Shown here: positions 44,570 through 53,600 of the stretch, one piece after another
How the letters are laid out: each line of letters opens with the position of its first letter
Numbering within the stretch: the first letter of the stretch is position 1
Assembly (NCBI GenBank): GCA_024639905.1
Contig: JAHEGE010000005.1
Coordinates: 186,001 to 250,000, forward strand
Length of the DNA stretch: 64,000 nt
Direction: 5' to 3'
From: Gammaproteobacteria bacterium
GTDB lineage: Bacteria > Pseudomonadota > Gammaproteobacteria > Pseudomonadales > Pseudohongiellaceae
Position numbers and translations under genes: made by a program
The notes under the pieces: generated by a model
Databases searched by the model: none
What the model was told of the DNA's origin: nothing
The model's input: the letters and a program-made list of their open reading frames with translations, nothing else

Positions 44570-47275
44570 CTACTCACCGCCTCCATCTGCCGCAGCAGCC
44601 AACGCCGCAGCTCGCAGCAAGACCTGCTGCGCACGCACATAGCTAGGCGCTATTTCCAATGCACTCAACACATTGCGCTTCGCCAGCGCCGCGTCGCCAT
44701 TGTTTAGGTAGGCCTCAGCCAAATTAGTCCGAGCCACCACCGGATCATCGACCTCGAGTGTCACGATAACCTCGTTTTCTTTTACGGCTAGCGCCGTGTC
44801 GCCGGTCAGTGTCGCGAGCTGCGCACGCAGCGTGTGGACGTCGCGACGATAGGGGTCAACTTGTAGCGCGCGATCGATATAGTAGGCAGCCTCGTCAAGA
44901 TTACCCGAATCGAGGGCGTGCGAGGCGAGTGTCATTGCCGAGGCATAATCATGCTGTTGGTTCTCAAGTAATAGTCGCAGCTGTCCGAGACGCGCTGGCT
45001 CGTCTCCAAGCTTTTCGTAGATCTGCGCAAGAACCAGTGGTGGACTTGGGTAGCCAGTGTACTCGGGGAGAAGTTGGTATGCGGTCTCTAGCGACAGCCT
45101 GGCCTCGTCGAATGCCTCTTCCTTGAACAACACGATACCGAGTTGTAAATGTGCTTGAAAATCTTTGGGGTTCGCCTCAATGCGCGCACCCATGTGCTGT
45201 TTCAGCGAAGCATTGTTATACAGCTCGGCGAGAACCGCGCTGGAATTTTCGCGCACACCATGGCCATGGCCTTCGCCTTCGTCGGGCGCATCTTCTTTGT
45301 GAACATAGACTCCAATCTCCGCCACCCGCCGCTCCACCCAGTTGAGGAATCCTGAATCAAACTCGGCGAGGCTGACATCGAACGCCTCACGGAAACGTTC
45401 GGTGTCGCTCTTAATGTCATCGTACTGCAAGACTAGCTCGCGCAGCCCTTCGAACCCGTATTCGCGAGCGATATAGTCCACTACTAGGTAGGACTGGAAA
45501 TACGCAAAGTTCAGATCCGCGCTGTTCTGCGCGCCGCTAAACCCTTTATCGAGATCTTCGAAACTGAGCAGCTTCTCCTGTTCAAACGCACGCACCAGAT
45601 CCAACCCTTGGCTGCGCCCCCAGTAAGGACGCCCTTCTCGCTCTTCCCATACCGAGATGCCTTCCGAAAGCCAGCGCGGCATTTTATTGCCCGTCATCTG
45701 AAGCGTGACGACGTGGGCGAACTCATGCCAGGCGATTTCCTGCCAATTCGCACTCAGCGTGTCAGGCGAAATCAAGGTGATCACTTTACCGAAACAGATG
45801 CCAACCAGAGGCCCGATATCAGGCAGGCCCACCGAGCGCACGGCGAAGTCCTGAGAATTCTCGAACACCTGAATGAGTATCGGGCCTTCAGGCTCGAAGC
45901 CGTACTTCATGGTGAGTGTGTCCCAGCTCTCTTCCAAAAGCGGCTCAAGATAGGGCCAGAGTATCTGCCCGTCTTTCTCGCTCATATTCACCTTGAAGTG
46001 TTCGCTCTCCAGTGTGAGATAACTGTCCAATGTGTCGTAGACCTTGAGCATATTCGAGGTCATCACGTTGAACGGATCGTTGTCGAAACCAATTTCGAGA
46101 TTAGCCCGCCCCTCTTCTTCCTCGCCTAAGCGTATAAGATTGCTACCAAGCAGCGTGTAGCCTTGCCAGTAGTTCGGATCGGAGGCGATAGCCTCACGCG
46201 CGAGCGCCACCGCCTCGACGAAGCGATACTGTTTGCCTAGAGTATCCGCGACATCACCAAGAAACTGCGGATTATTCGGGCTGAAGGCATCGATACGCGC
46301 GCGCAGCTCGGCGAAATCTTGCTCCCGCTCTTCGAGCGCGGCTTTCGCGCCGAGTAGACTCAAGCTCTTCATCGATTCCGGATTAATCGCTAACGCCTCA
46401 TCGATCGCGGCTAGTGCCTCCTCTTCGGCGTCGTTGATAAACAGAAGCTGCGCCTGGGTTTCTAAGGCGAGCACCGAGCTTGGATTGATCGCGAGCGCAC
46501 GCTCCAATGCCTCTCGATTGCCAGTCACGCGTGCAATGCCAACCAACGCTGGCAGATAACGCGAATTGACGGCAAGCGCGTCTTCGAAAGAGCGCTGCGC
46601 GTCGGCCGCATTGTATTTTTCGAGAAACAGCTCGCCCCACAGAACTTGTGCTTCGAGGTTGCTCGGGTCTAGCCGTGTCGCTTCGGTAAAGAGGCTATTC
46701 GCATCGTGAAAATCACCGAGCAGCCAGCTTGCCCGCGCCACCATGCCTGTGTCTTCCGAGGAGAAAACGAGGCCGTCGGTGTAGCGGTCCAATGCTCTTT
46801 GTAATTGCACACGGGCGTCGTCCCTGCGGCCAACGAACTGCAAGAGCGAACCATACTCAACAATGCTGCGAGTGGGCGGCTGCTCGAGCCCCGCATCAAC
46901 CTGCTGCAATAGCGCAAGGGCCATCGCAGACTGACCACGGCCACGTAGTATTTCAGCCAGCTGCGTTGCAATCAGCGGCAGGTCAGCAGCGCTGGAGCGC
47001 GCCAGTGCCTGCTCGCAAATGCGCTGCGCTTCGTCGAGATTGCCTAACGCCGCGAAGGCGCGACTAGCGCCGACGACGCCCTCTTCCCTGTCTACGCCCT
47101 GCGCGCGCAAGAACACATCGCTTGCCGCCGCATAGGCACCGCTAAGTAGGAGCTGTTCACCCTGAAGCAGGGGTGACTGCTCCTCTTGCGCAAACGCAAG
47201 ACCCGACAACAGCAGCCCGCATGCCACTGAGCCTAGTTGCGAGCTTGCGATCACCCTACTGAGAAGCATTGGCAT
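44570..47275 (-). CDS. TPR-repeat protein with HEFAH metallopeptidase domain (peptidase MA-like)
   Basis: About 901 residues from the ATG at 47275, lying inside the end of the caspase-like gene (20-bp overlap). A signal peptide (about 1-29, ending SGLAFAQ) leads into many TPR units (about 35-420: runs such as ALAINPSSVLALETQAQLLF). A gluzincin-type domain follows with HEFAH at 517-521 in the sequence WHEFAHVVTLQMT, then MPRWLSEGISVWEE, which supplies the downstream Glu. A second set of TPRs (about 690-890) ends the protein. A short His-rich EGHGHG stretch lies between. It is probably a periplasmic zinc peptidase or pseudo-peptidase with protein-binding arms. Confidence 0.82.
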   Translation of the reverse strand: MPMLLSRVIASSQLGSVACGLLLSGLAFAQEEQSPLLQGEQLLLSGAYAAASDVFLRAQGVDREEGVVGASRAFAALGNLDEAQRICEQALARSSAADLPLIATQLAEILRGRGQSAMALALLQQVDAGLEQPPTRSIVEYGSLLQFVGRRDDARVQLQRALDRYTDGLVFSSEDTGMVARASWLLGDFHDANSLFTEATRLDPSNLEAQVLWGELFLEKYNAADAQRSFEDALAVNSRYLPALVGIARVTGNREALERALAINPSSVLALETQAQLLFINDAEEEALAAIDEALAINPESMKSLSLLGAKAALEEREQDFAELRARIDAFSPNNPQFLGDVADTLGKQYRFVEAVALAREAIASDPNYWQGYTLLGSNLIRLGEEEEGRANLEIGFDNDPFNVMTSNMLKVYDTLDSYLTLESEHFKVNMSEKDGQILWPYLEPLLEESWDTLTMKYGFEPEGPILIQVFENSQDFAVRSVGLPDIGPLVGICFGKVITLISPDTLSANWQEIAWHEFAHVVTLQMTGNKMPRWLSEGISVWEEREGRPYWGRSQGLDLVRAFEQEKLLSFEDLDKGFSGAQNSADLNFAYFQSYLVVDYIAREYGFEGLRELVLQYDDIKSDTERFREAFDVSLAEFDSGFLNWVERRVAEIGVYVHKEDAPDEGEGHGHGVRENSSAVLAELYNNASLKQHMGARIEANPKDFQAHLQLGIVLFKEEAFDEARLSLETAYQLLPEYTGYPSPPLVLAQIYEKLGDEPARLGQLRLLLENQQHDYASAMTLASHALDSGNLDEAAYYIDRALQVDPYRRDVHTLRAQLATLTGDTALAVKENEVIVTLEVDDPVVARTNLAEAYLNNGDAALAKRNVLSALEIAPSYVRAQQVLLRAAALAAAADGGGE

Positions 47276-48296
47276 CGAAATCCTCCGTCGTACGCGCGAG
47301 GTCCATGAGCAGAACCTCAAGGCGCATCCAGTAATCGTCTTCTAAAAATTCCGCCTTACGGCCCCGCAGCAAGAGCACTTCGCGCTCAAGTGATTGCATA
47401 CGCCTTTTCAGCGTAAGCCTTTCGGGTGAGAGACTCGCCTCGTCTGCTATCGCCGCATCGAAGAAAGCAATTTCGGCGAGGCGCCCGTCGGATTCATCCG
47501 GTGCTGGCGCAAGCGCGAATAGCGCATCTCCGTTATCATCTAATCCCGCATGCTCGGCGGCGAGCCTGCCCTGCTCTTCATAAAAAGCATCGACATTGTT
47601 CTTCGCGTAATTGAAGGCCTCGAGCAGCGAGACGCGACTGTTCTTATCGCGGTCGGCGCGGCGCTCTTTAAGCCCCTCAATTAAGTAGCGTGAAAATAGC
47701 GGGTCGAATTTCTCGGCTGAAGAGCGCGTCGCAGAGACGACGATGCGACCCTCACCTGCGACCTCACGTGCGAGCGCGGTAGCAAAGCCGTAGCTCGCAC
47801 TTGTCGTGTTAACGAAGACCAGATCTTGACGAGTAAAAGCATCGAACAGGCGTGCAAATTCCGCGCCGTTCAAGTCGGGGCCGCGAATGTTGAATTTCGC
47901 CTCATCGTCGACGCCGGTGCCGTGGCCTAATAAGAAGACCGCCAACTGATCGCCAGCTTGCAGTGACATCTCAAGAGCAGCCAAAGCTTGCACAATGCCG
48001 GCACGGTCGGCATCGCCATCGACACGCGAATCTATGCCTGTGCCACCCGCATAGAGAAGCACGAGCTGCTCGCTGCTATAACCGTAGTCGCGCGCCAACA
48101 CATCATGCAGAGACAAAGTGAGCTGACGGTATTTCGCAGAGTTCTCGCTGCCTATCGTAGGCCCAGTAATAATAAGCGCAGCCTTTTTCGACGCCGCCGA
48201 CTGCACAAACAACTCACGCGGCGACTCTTGCGCTACCGCACTGATGCCAGCACACACGCCTGCGAACAGGAGGAAAAAGCCTAAAACTCTCATCAC
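47256..48296 (-). CDS. Secreted caspase-fold (C13/C14-like) protein lacking the catalytic cysteine
   Basis: A 346-residue protein with signal peptide (about 1-22). The caspase-type core reads KKAALIITGPTIGS, then LSLHDVLARDYGYSSEQLVLLY, the catalytic-His segment AVFLLGHGTGVDD (His125), and LVFVNTTSASYGF where active members have a Cys followed by x-Ser. Here that position is Ser166 (or Thr165), and no cysteine occurs anywhere after the signal peptide. A helical tail (about 285-335) ends the protein. Its start overlaps the upstream VWA gene by 4 bp and its end overlaps the TPR-peptidase gene by 20 bp. Probably a non-proteolytic binding fold, or a Ser variant. Confidence 0.75.
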   Translation of the reverse strand: MMRVLGFFLLFAGVCAGISAVAQESPRELFVQSAASKKAALIITGPTIGSENSAKYRQLTLSLHDVLARDYGYSSEQLVLLYAGGTGIDSRVDGDADRAGIVQALAALEMSLQAGDQLAVFLLGHGTGVDDEAKFNIRGPDLNGAEFARLFDAFTRQDLVFVNTTSASYGFATALAREVAGEGRIVVSATRSSAEKFDPLFSRYLIEGLKERRADRDKNSRVSLLEAFNYAKNNVDAFYEEQGRLAAEHAGLDDNGDALFALAPAPDESDGRLAEIAFFDAAIADEASLSPERLTLKRRMQSLEREVLLLRGRKAEFLEDDYWMRLEVLLMDLARTTEDFDANASQ

Positions 48297-50617
48297 GACA
48301 ACCCCTTACTGCGGCGCAATGCCCAGTCTACACACAGCAGTAAAATCAGCAGACCAAGAAGCAAAGGGCTGTCCCACAGATCGGTGACGACCTCTTCCGA
48401 ATAAGCGTTTGGCGTTGCTCGAATCGCCGCGGCGAGTTCGTCGGCCAGCGCCACGGGACGGTAACTGCCGCCGGTGGCGGCAGCGAGCCTCTCAAGCAGC
48501 CCCGCATCCAAACCTGACTGATTGAATTCGCGCAGCGAGGGCGTCACGACGATTGCAGCGCGCTGCTCTGCGTTCTCCGCACGTCCCTCTCCGGCAGCGC
48601 TGGCAACATCCACGAGCAGGGAATGAATGCCCTCTTCGCTCGCAACAAATTCCGCGCGATAGACACCCTCGTCTTCGAGCTGCCACTGCATCGGCGTATC
48701 ACTTACCGCACCTAAGGGATTTTCGCGCTGCAGCCAGAGCGTCGCCTCGTTGTCTGGCGCGTAAGCCGCGTCTACCACTGTCGCCTCGACTCGAACCGTA
48801 TCGCCGACGTGGTAAAACTCACGATCAAAATTAAGAGTGACACGATCGGCAGCCGACACCGCGAGCCAACGCAGCAGTTGCCGCCACAGCCGCTCTTGGC
48901 TTTGATCCTCTGCTGGCAACATCATCTGCCAACGCCAAGTGCTTGCCGTAGCGATACTCATGCTCCGCCCCGACCCATAACGCTGAGAGGCAATAATCGG
49001 CAGAGGCTGATTCTGATAAGTGAGGGTGGGGTGTTCAAGCAGCACAGTAGCACCCGGCTTCGCTCGACCTGTCACATACACGCCCTGCAATTGCGGCAAG
49101 TTTGACCACAGCGCCTGATTCGCTCTCTCTTCGCTCATTAGGCGCAGGAGCGGCGACACGCGCCCAGCCGCCGTTAGGCTCGGTGAATAGAGCGCGCCCG
49201 TAGGGTGGTCGCCGCGACGGATTCCGCCCTGTAGAGGCGCCGGCAAAAAAGCTTCCGCGACGAGCGACAGCGGAGCAATATCCGCAAGCGGTGTGCCAAT
49301 AAAGCCCTCGTCGACACGTCCAGAGAGCAGCAAACCGCCGCCGCGCTCCGCGACAAAATCGTCAAGTAATTGCAGCTGTTCACTGCTAAAAAATTCCTGC
49401 TCTATGTCGCCGAGAATCACCGCTTCATAATCGAAAAGCTCGTCGCGGGAGTCAGGAAATCCGCCACTCAACTCGGTTGGCGATTCGATACCCTGGCGGT
49501 AGAATTTTTCCGGTCCGGTGCGTAAGTATGTCGCCAGCCTAAGGGATTCATCGCCGCGAATCGCGCGTTGTATAAACTTATACTCATTTCGCGGATGCCC
49601 TTCGATAAACAGAATATCGAGCGCGGGTTTAGGCGTATTGTCCACGAGAAATTGATAACGGTTATTCTGTTCAACCGTCTCGCTCACCACACCCGAGTCT
49701 CCAATAACCTGCGCGGTAAGTTCGTAGACGATGGCCTCTTCACGCTCAGGTTCGAGCTCTAACTCGAAGCGCTGTGCTATGTCTCCGGCATCCAGAATGA
49801 CCTCGCGAGTCGCCACTTCTCGCTCGCCGTCACGCACGCTAAGGCGCAGCGTCTGGCCCGCGAACCCTTGCTGCTGCACGCGGACCTGCGCGGTAAACAC
49901 CGAGCCTTCGAGTACAGTTTGTGAACTCGTGACCGCATCGATGCCGACATCGCGCGGCAAGACCTCTTGGCCTACACCGAGGGTAAACACTGGCACGCCA
50001 CTGGCTTCGAAACGCCGTGCGGCGATCTCGGCGTCGATGCCGCTGTTGTCGCTGCCATCGCTCACCAGCAGCACACCACCGAGTGGCAGGCCGCCTAGCT
50101 GATCGTTGACCGCATCGAGCGCGCCACCAATCGAGGTGCTGCTCGCGCCGCTCGTTTCGGGCTCGAGGTCGTCTAGCCCTGCGAGGCGCCGCGTCTGGCC
50201 ACCGAATCCAAAATAGCGAACCTGATAATCTGCCGCCAGTGGCGCAAGCAGTGCATCCGCCACCGCCTCGCGTGCCGCAGCGGCGCGCGTGCGCGCCGAG
50301 GGCATGTCGGCAATAGACATACTCTCAGACTCGTCGATCACTACAGCGAAAAAGGTTTCCTGAGGCACCGTTTCAAGATCGACGACCACGGGGCGCAGGA
50401 GACAGAAAAGAACGAGAATGAGCACGGCGGAGCGCAGACCAATGAAACAAGCGCGCCAACCACCGCTCAATGGCCTCGATGTGTTTAGATAGCCAACCCA
50501 CGTGAGTGCAACCAAGCCCAAAGCGATTAGCGCGAAAGCCCACAGCGGCATGCCGTAAGCGAATCGCAGCGTACCGGCGGCAAGCGCCTCGAAGAATGAG
50601 GTCTGGCTCGCCGGCAT
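48293..50617 (-). CDS. Membrane VWA protein with glutamine-amidotransferase-like region
   Basis: A 774-residue protein. Two N-terminal membrane helices (about 25-42 and 58-77) precede a VWA domain with VVIDESESMSIAD (DxSxS, near 95) and GVLLVSDGSDNSG. Ig-like strands lie around 235-340. A GATase1-like segment (about 345-560) has LDILFIEGHPRNEYKF and GGGLLLSGRVDEGFIGTP. Another beta region leads to the C-terminal membrane helix (about 747-765). This build matches large VWA/GATase proteins of MoxR neighbourhoods. It overlaps the upstream gene by 1 bp (TAATG) and the caspase-like gene by 4 bp. Confidence 0.8.
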   Translation of the reverse strand: MPASQTSFFEALAAGTLRFAYGMPLWAFALIALGLVALTWVGYLNTSRPLSGGWRACFIGLRSAVLILVLFCLLRPVVVDLETVPQETFFAVVIDESESMSIADMPSARTRAAAAREAVADALLAPLAADYQVRYFGFGGQTRRLAGLDDLEPETSGASSTSIGGALDAVNDQLGGLPLGGVLLVSDGSDNSGIDAEIAARRFEASGVPVFTLGVGQEVLPRDVGIDAVTSSQTVLEGSVFTAQVRVQQQGFAGQTLRLSVRDGEREVATREVILDAGDIAQRFELELEPEREEAIVYELTAQVIGDSGVVSETVEQNNRYQFLVDNTPKPALDILFIEGHPRNEYKFIQRAIRGDESLRLATYLRTGPEKFYRQGIESPTELSGGFPDSRDELFDYEAVILGDIEQEFFSSEQLQLLDDFVAERGGGLLLSGRVDEGFIGTPLADIAPLSLVAEAFLPAPLQGGIRRGDHPTGALYSPSLTAAGRVSPLLRLMSEERANQALWSNLPQLQGVYVTGRAKPGATVLLEHPTLTYQNQPLPIIASQRYGSGRSMSIATASTWRWQMMLPAEDQSQERLWRQLLRWLAVSAADRVTLNFDREFYHVGDTVRVEATVVDAAYAPDNEATLWLQRENPLGAVSDTPMQWQLEDEGVYRAEFVASEEGIHSLLVDVASAAGEGRAENAEQRAAIVVTPSLREFNQSGLDAGLLERLAAATGGSYRPVALADELAAAIRATPNAYSEEVVTDLWDSPLLLGLLILLLCVDWALRRSKGLS

Positions 50618-53600
50618 TAGTCAGCGCCCCCCGAATCGCCCTCGGACAGCGTGCGGTAATACTCTTCTACAAGTTCGCGGTAGGCTTCTGGGATCTGCTC
50701 TTCATCGGCACTGTACAACTGCGTCGCCGCACTCTCTCGCTCCGCTTGCGCGCGCAGCGCACCTTCTAGCTCAATGATGGGTTGCAAGAGTGCCTGCAGC
50801 AGCTCGGGCTGCGCGAGAAAGTCTTCGATGTCTTGCCGTGTAAGCTGTTGCCGAATAGAACGAGCTGTTCCCACAGGATTCGCCTGCCCGCGCTGACCCG
50901 CTACCGTGCCGTCACGGCCGTCCTCTGATTGCTCTGAGCCTTCTAAACCGGTGCCTGCCTGCCCGCGTTGCAGACCGCCTCTCTGGCCGCTTTGTTGGCC
51001 GCCACGCTGCTGCGCAAGCTGCTCAGACAGGCCTTCGGCGAGCGCTTGGCTCGCCTCGAGTTGTTCTCGCATCTGGGCGAGCGTGCCTGCTTGCGCTGCG
51101 TCGGCGTCAAAACGAGCGACCTGCTCCTCGAGCGATTCGATCTGCTCGCGCAGCTGCTGCGCGTCACTCGCCGCTTGTTGAACGCCGCTGGAAGCCTCCT
51201 GCACAAGCGAGGGATCGAGGCGCGCAAGACTCTGGGCGAGGGTTTCGATCTGATCTCCTAGCTCCTGTTCCATATCGATTGCCAGGTTCACCATGCCGTT
51301 ACGTAAGACTCGGTTGCTGGTCGCCATATCGTCGCGAATCGGACTTAACTCCCGCGTCGCCGCCTGCGCCTGAGTAAGCAATCGCCGATCTTCCGCATCG
51401 CCCCGCGTGACGACTGCACGCAGCATGTCTTCGATTTCTTCGATATCGCGTTGTTGCTGGCGCTGAGCGTCGAGCAATGCGTCCAAAGCCTCATCGCGGC
51501 GCGCTTCGCGTCGAGTCTGGCCTAGCCCTTGCGATTCGGTGACCGCTTGCAGTCCTGCTTCTAAAGCCTGCTGTTGGCGCTGCAACGCTTGGCCCCGTTC
51601 GCCAAGGCGCCGCGCGATCTGCGCGACCGAACTCTCGCCCTCTGCCGTGAGTTCGCGCTGTTGATCGCGCAGGCTTTCTAAAGCCTTCTGCCCTTGGGCC
51701 GCAGCGATCGCCGCACTGTCGCTGTTCGCCGCTTGCTGCATTTGTTCTATGGCGCGTTCCATCGCCGTTTGTGGCCCCTGTTGCTGGCCAGATTGTTGAG
51801 CGCCCTGCGACGAGCTTTGCTGCAAGCCACCTTGCGCTTGCGAGGGCGACGACTGCCGCTGCTGCCCGCCCGCCATCTGACGACTCAGCTGTTCTAGGTC
51901 GGCTGTAAGCTGCTCTTGCTGCCGCTGGAGACGTTCAAGCTCGCGCCTACGCTGTTCCTCTTCTAGTTCCTGTTCGCGTCGAGCGAGGTTACGCTGCGCG
52001 CGGGTGAGCGCTTCTTGTCGTCGCGCCAGCTCTTCAAGTTTGTTGACCTCTTCTGCGTTGCTGCCCCCCGGCTGACTCGCGCCGCCCGGGGTCTCGTAGC
52101 GATTTTCTAATTGACCCATTTCCATCTCGAACAGTTCGCGCAGATCTTCGCGCTCCTGCTGCGCGCCACCGCCACCGCCACCGCCACCGCCCTGCTGCAT
52201 GCTAATGTCGGTGCGGTTAATGTTCGCCTCGGCCTTGAGAATATACTGCAGCGCCAACTGCTCTGGCTTGAGCGCTGTAGTGACCTGCAACTCATCGAGA
52301 TCGGTAGCGGCGAGATTCATTTGCTCGATGGCCAGCGACAGATTCTCAACCGCAAGGTCATAGCTGTCATCGGAAAAGCTCAACCGTTCGGCGAGTCGAT
52401 CTATCGACATGCGTGCGCGGCCGGTCGCCTCGCGCTGCGACTCAGCGATAATTTCCGCGTCGCCTTCGATGTCGTCTTCAGACGCGCTGCGCAATCGGTT
52501 CCGCAGCTTCCAAGTCGCCGCAATGATGTCTTTCTGCACGGTAACCAGCGCGCTACTCTCACCGCCGCCTTGACCGCCTCCCCCGCCGCCGCCCTGTTGC
52601 TGCTGCGCACGACGAAACTCTTGATCGGTGGGGATCACCTCCAAGAAGTAAATGTCCGAGACGACCTCAGAAGGGCCTTTGAGCGCGTTATTGTCGGCGA
52701 GTGTCAGGTAGTAGCTGATAAAATCGCCTGGCTCAACCGCCAGGTCTTCGAGATAAAGTAGAGTCGAACCTGAGGCGCTGCGCGTGCTCGTCAACCCACC
52801 CGCTGCTTGCGCTTTGAGGAAGTCGACCTCGCTGTCGTCCGTGCCCACCACCGCGTAATTTAAGACGAACTCGCTGAGTCCATAGTCGTCGCTGGCGTCA
52901 ACTTCGAGCATGACTTCTTCGAGGGGCATCACCTCTTGGTCAGCGCCGGGACGACGCAGCGTTAGCACTGGCGGCTGGTCGGGTATCGAGCGAATATAGT
53001 AATCCAGCGGCGCAGCACTTTGGAGGCCGTCGAGGTCCGTCGCAAGGATTCGGTAGATACCGTCACCTTTAACCGTAAAGGCGGCGATTGCCGTGAGGCC
53101 CTTCACGTCGAGGTCGGTGCTCGTATAACCGTCTGCTTCCGCGGCGACCGCTTCGCCGCCGCTAGAGGCTGACTCAAACTCAACCCGCGCACTAGCGAGC
53201 GGCTTGTTAAATTCAATCGTCAGGCCCACTTCCGTGCCCTCGGGCGCGACGATGTCGCCGCCATCGGGCTCGAGGCTGTCCTCCTCGCCGGTGTAGTCTG
53301 GGAAGTCTAGGGCGACGGCAATGTTCTCAACCTGAGGCAAATCGAACAGGGTAATGCGGTGTTCGCGCGAAGTCTGCCCAGTGGCGGCAAGGCTCACCGC
53401 GTAAACCGACTCTTTCATGACCGCCGGCAGGTAATAGCTGAAACTCGAGCCACTTTCGTCGCTAGCATCTAGCGTCATCGGGTAATCGCGCCAGTTAAGT
53501 CGGTCGTCCTGTAGGCGCAGCGTCAACGCACTCGGCTGCGCGTTCTCTACTCGCACCACCACGGTGAGCGCAGAGCCTCTCTGCAGCTCCACATCACCCG

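Noticed and set aside
52111..52761. Rightward open frame of 216 codons opposite the DUF4175-like gene
   Set aside because: It lies over low-complexity Gly/Gln coding sequence, which keeps several frames open; the leftward gene has the operon context and domain pattern.
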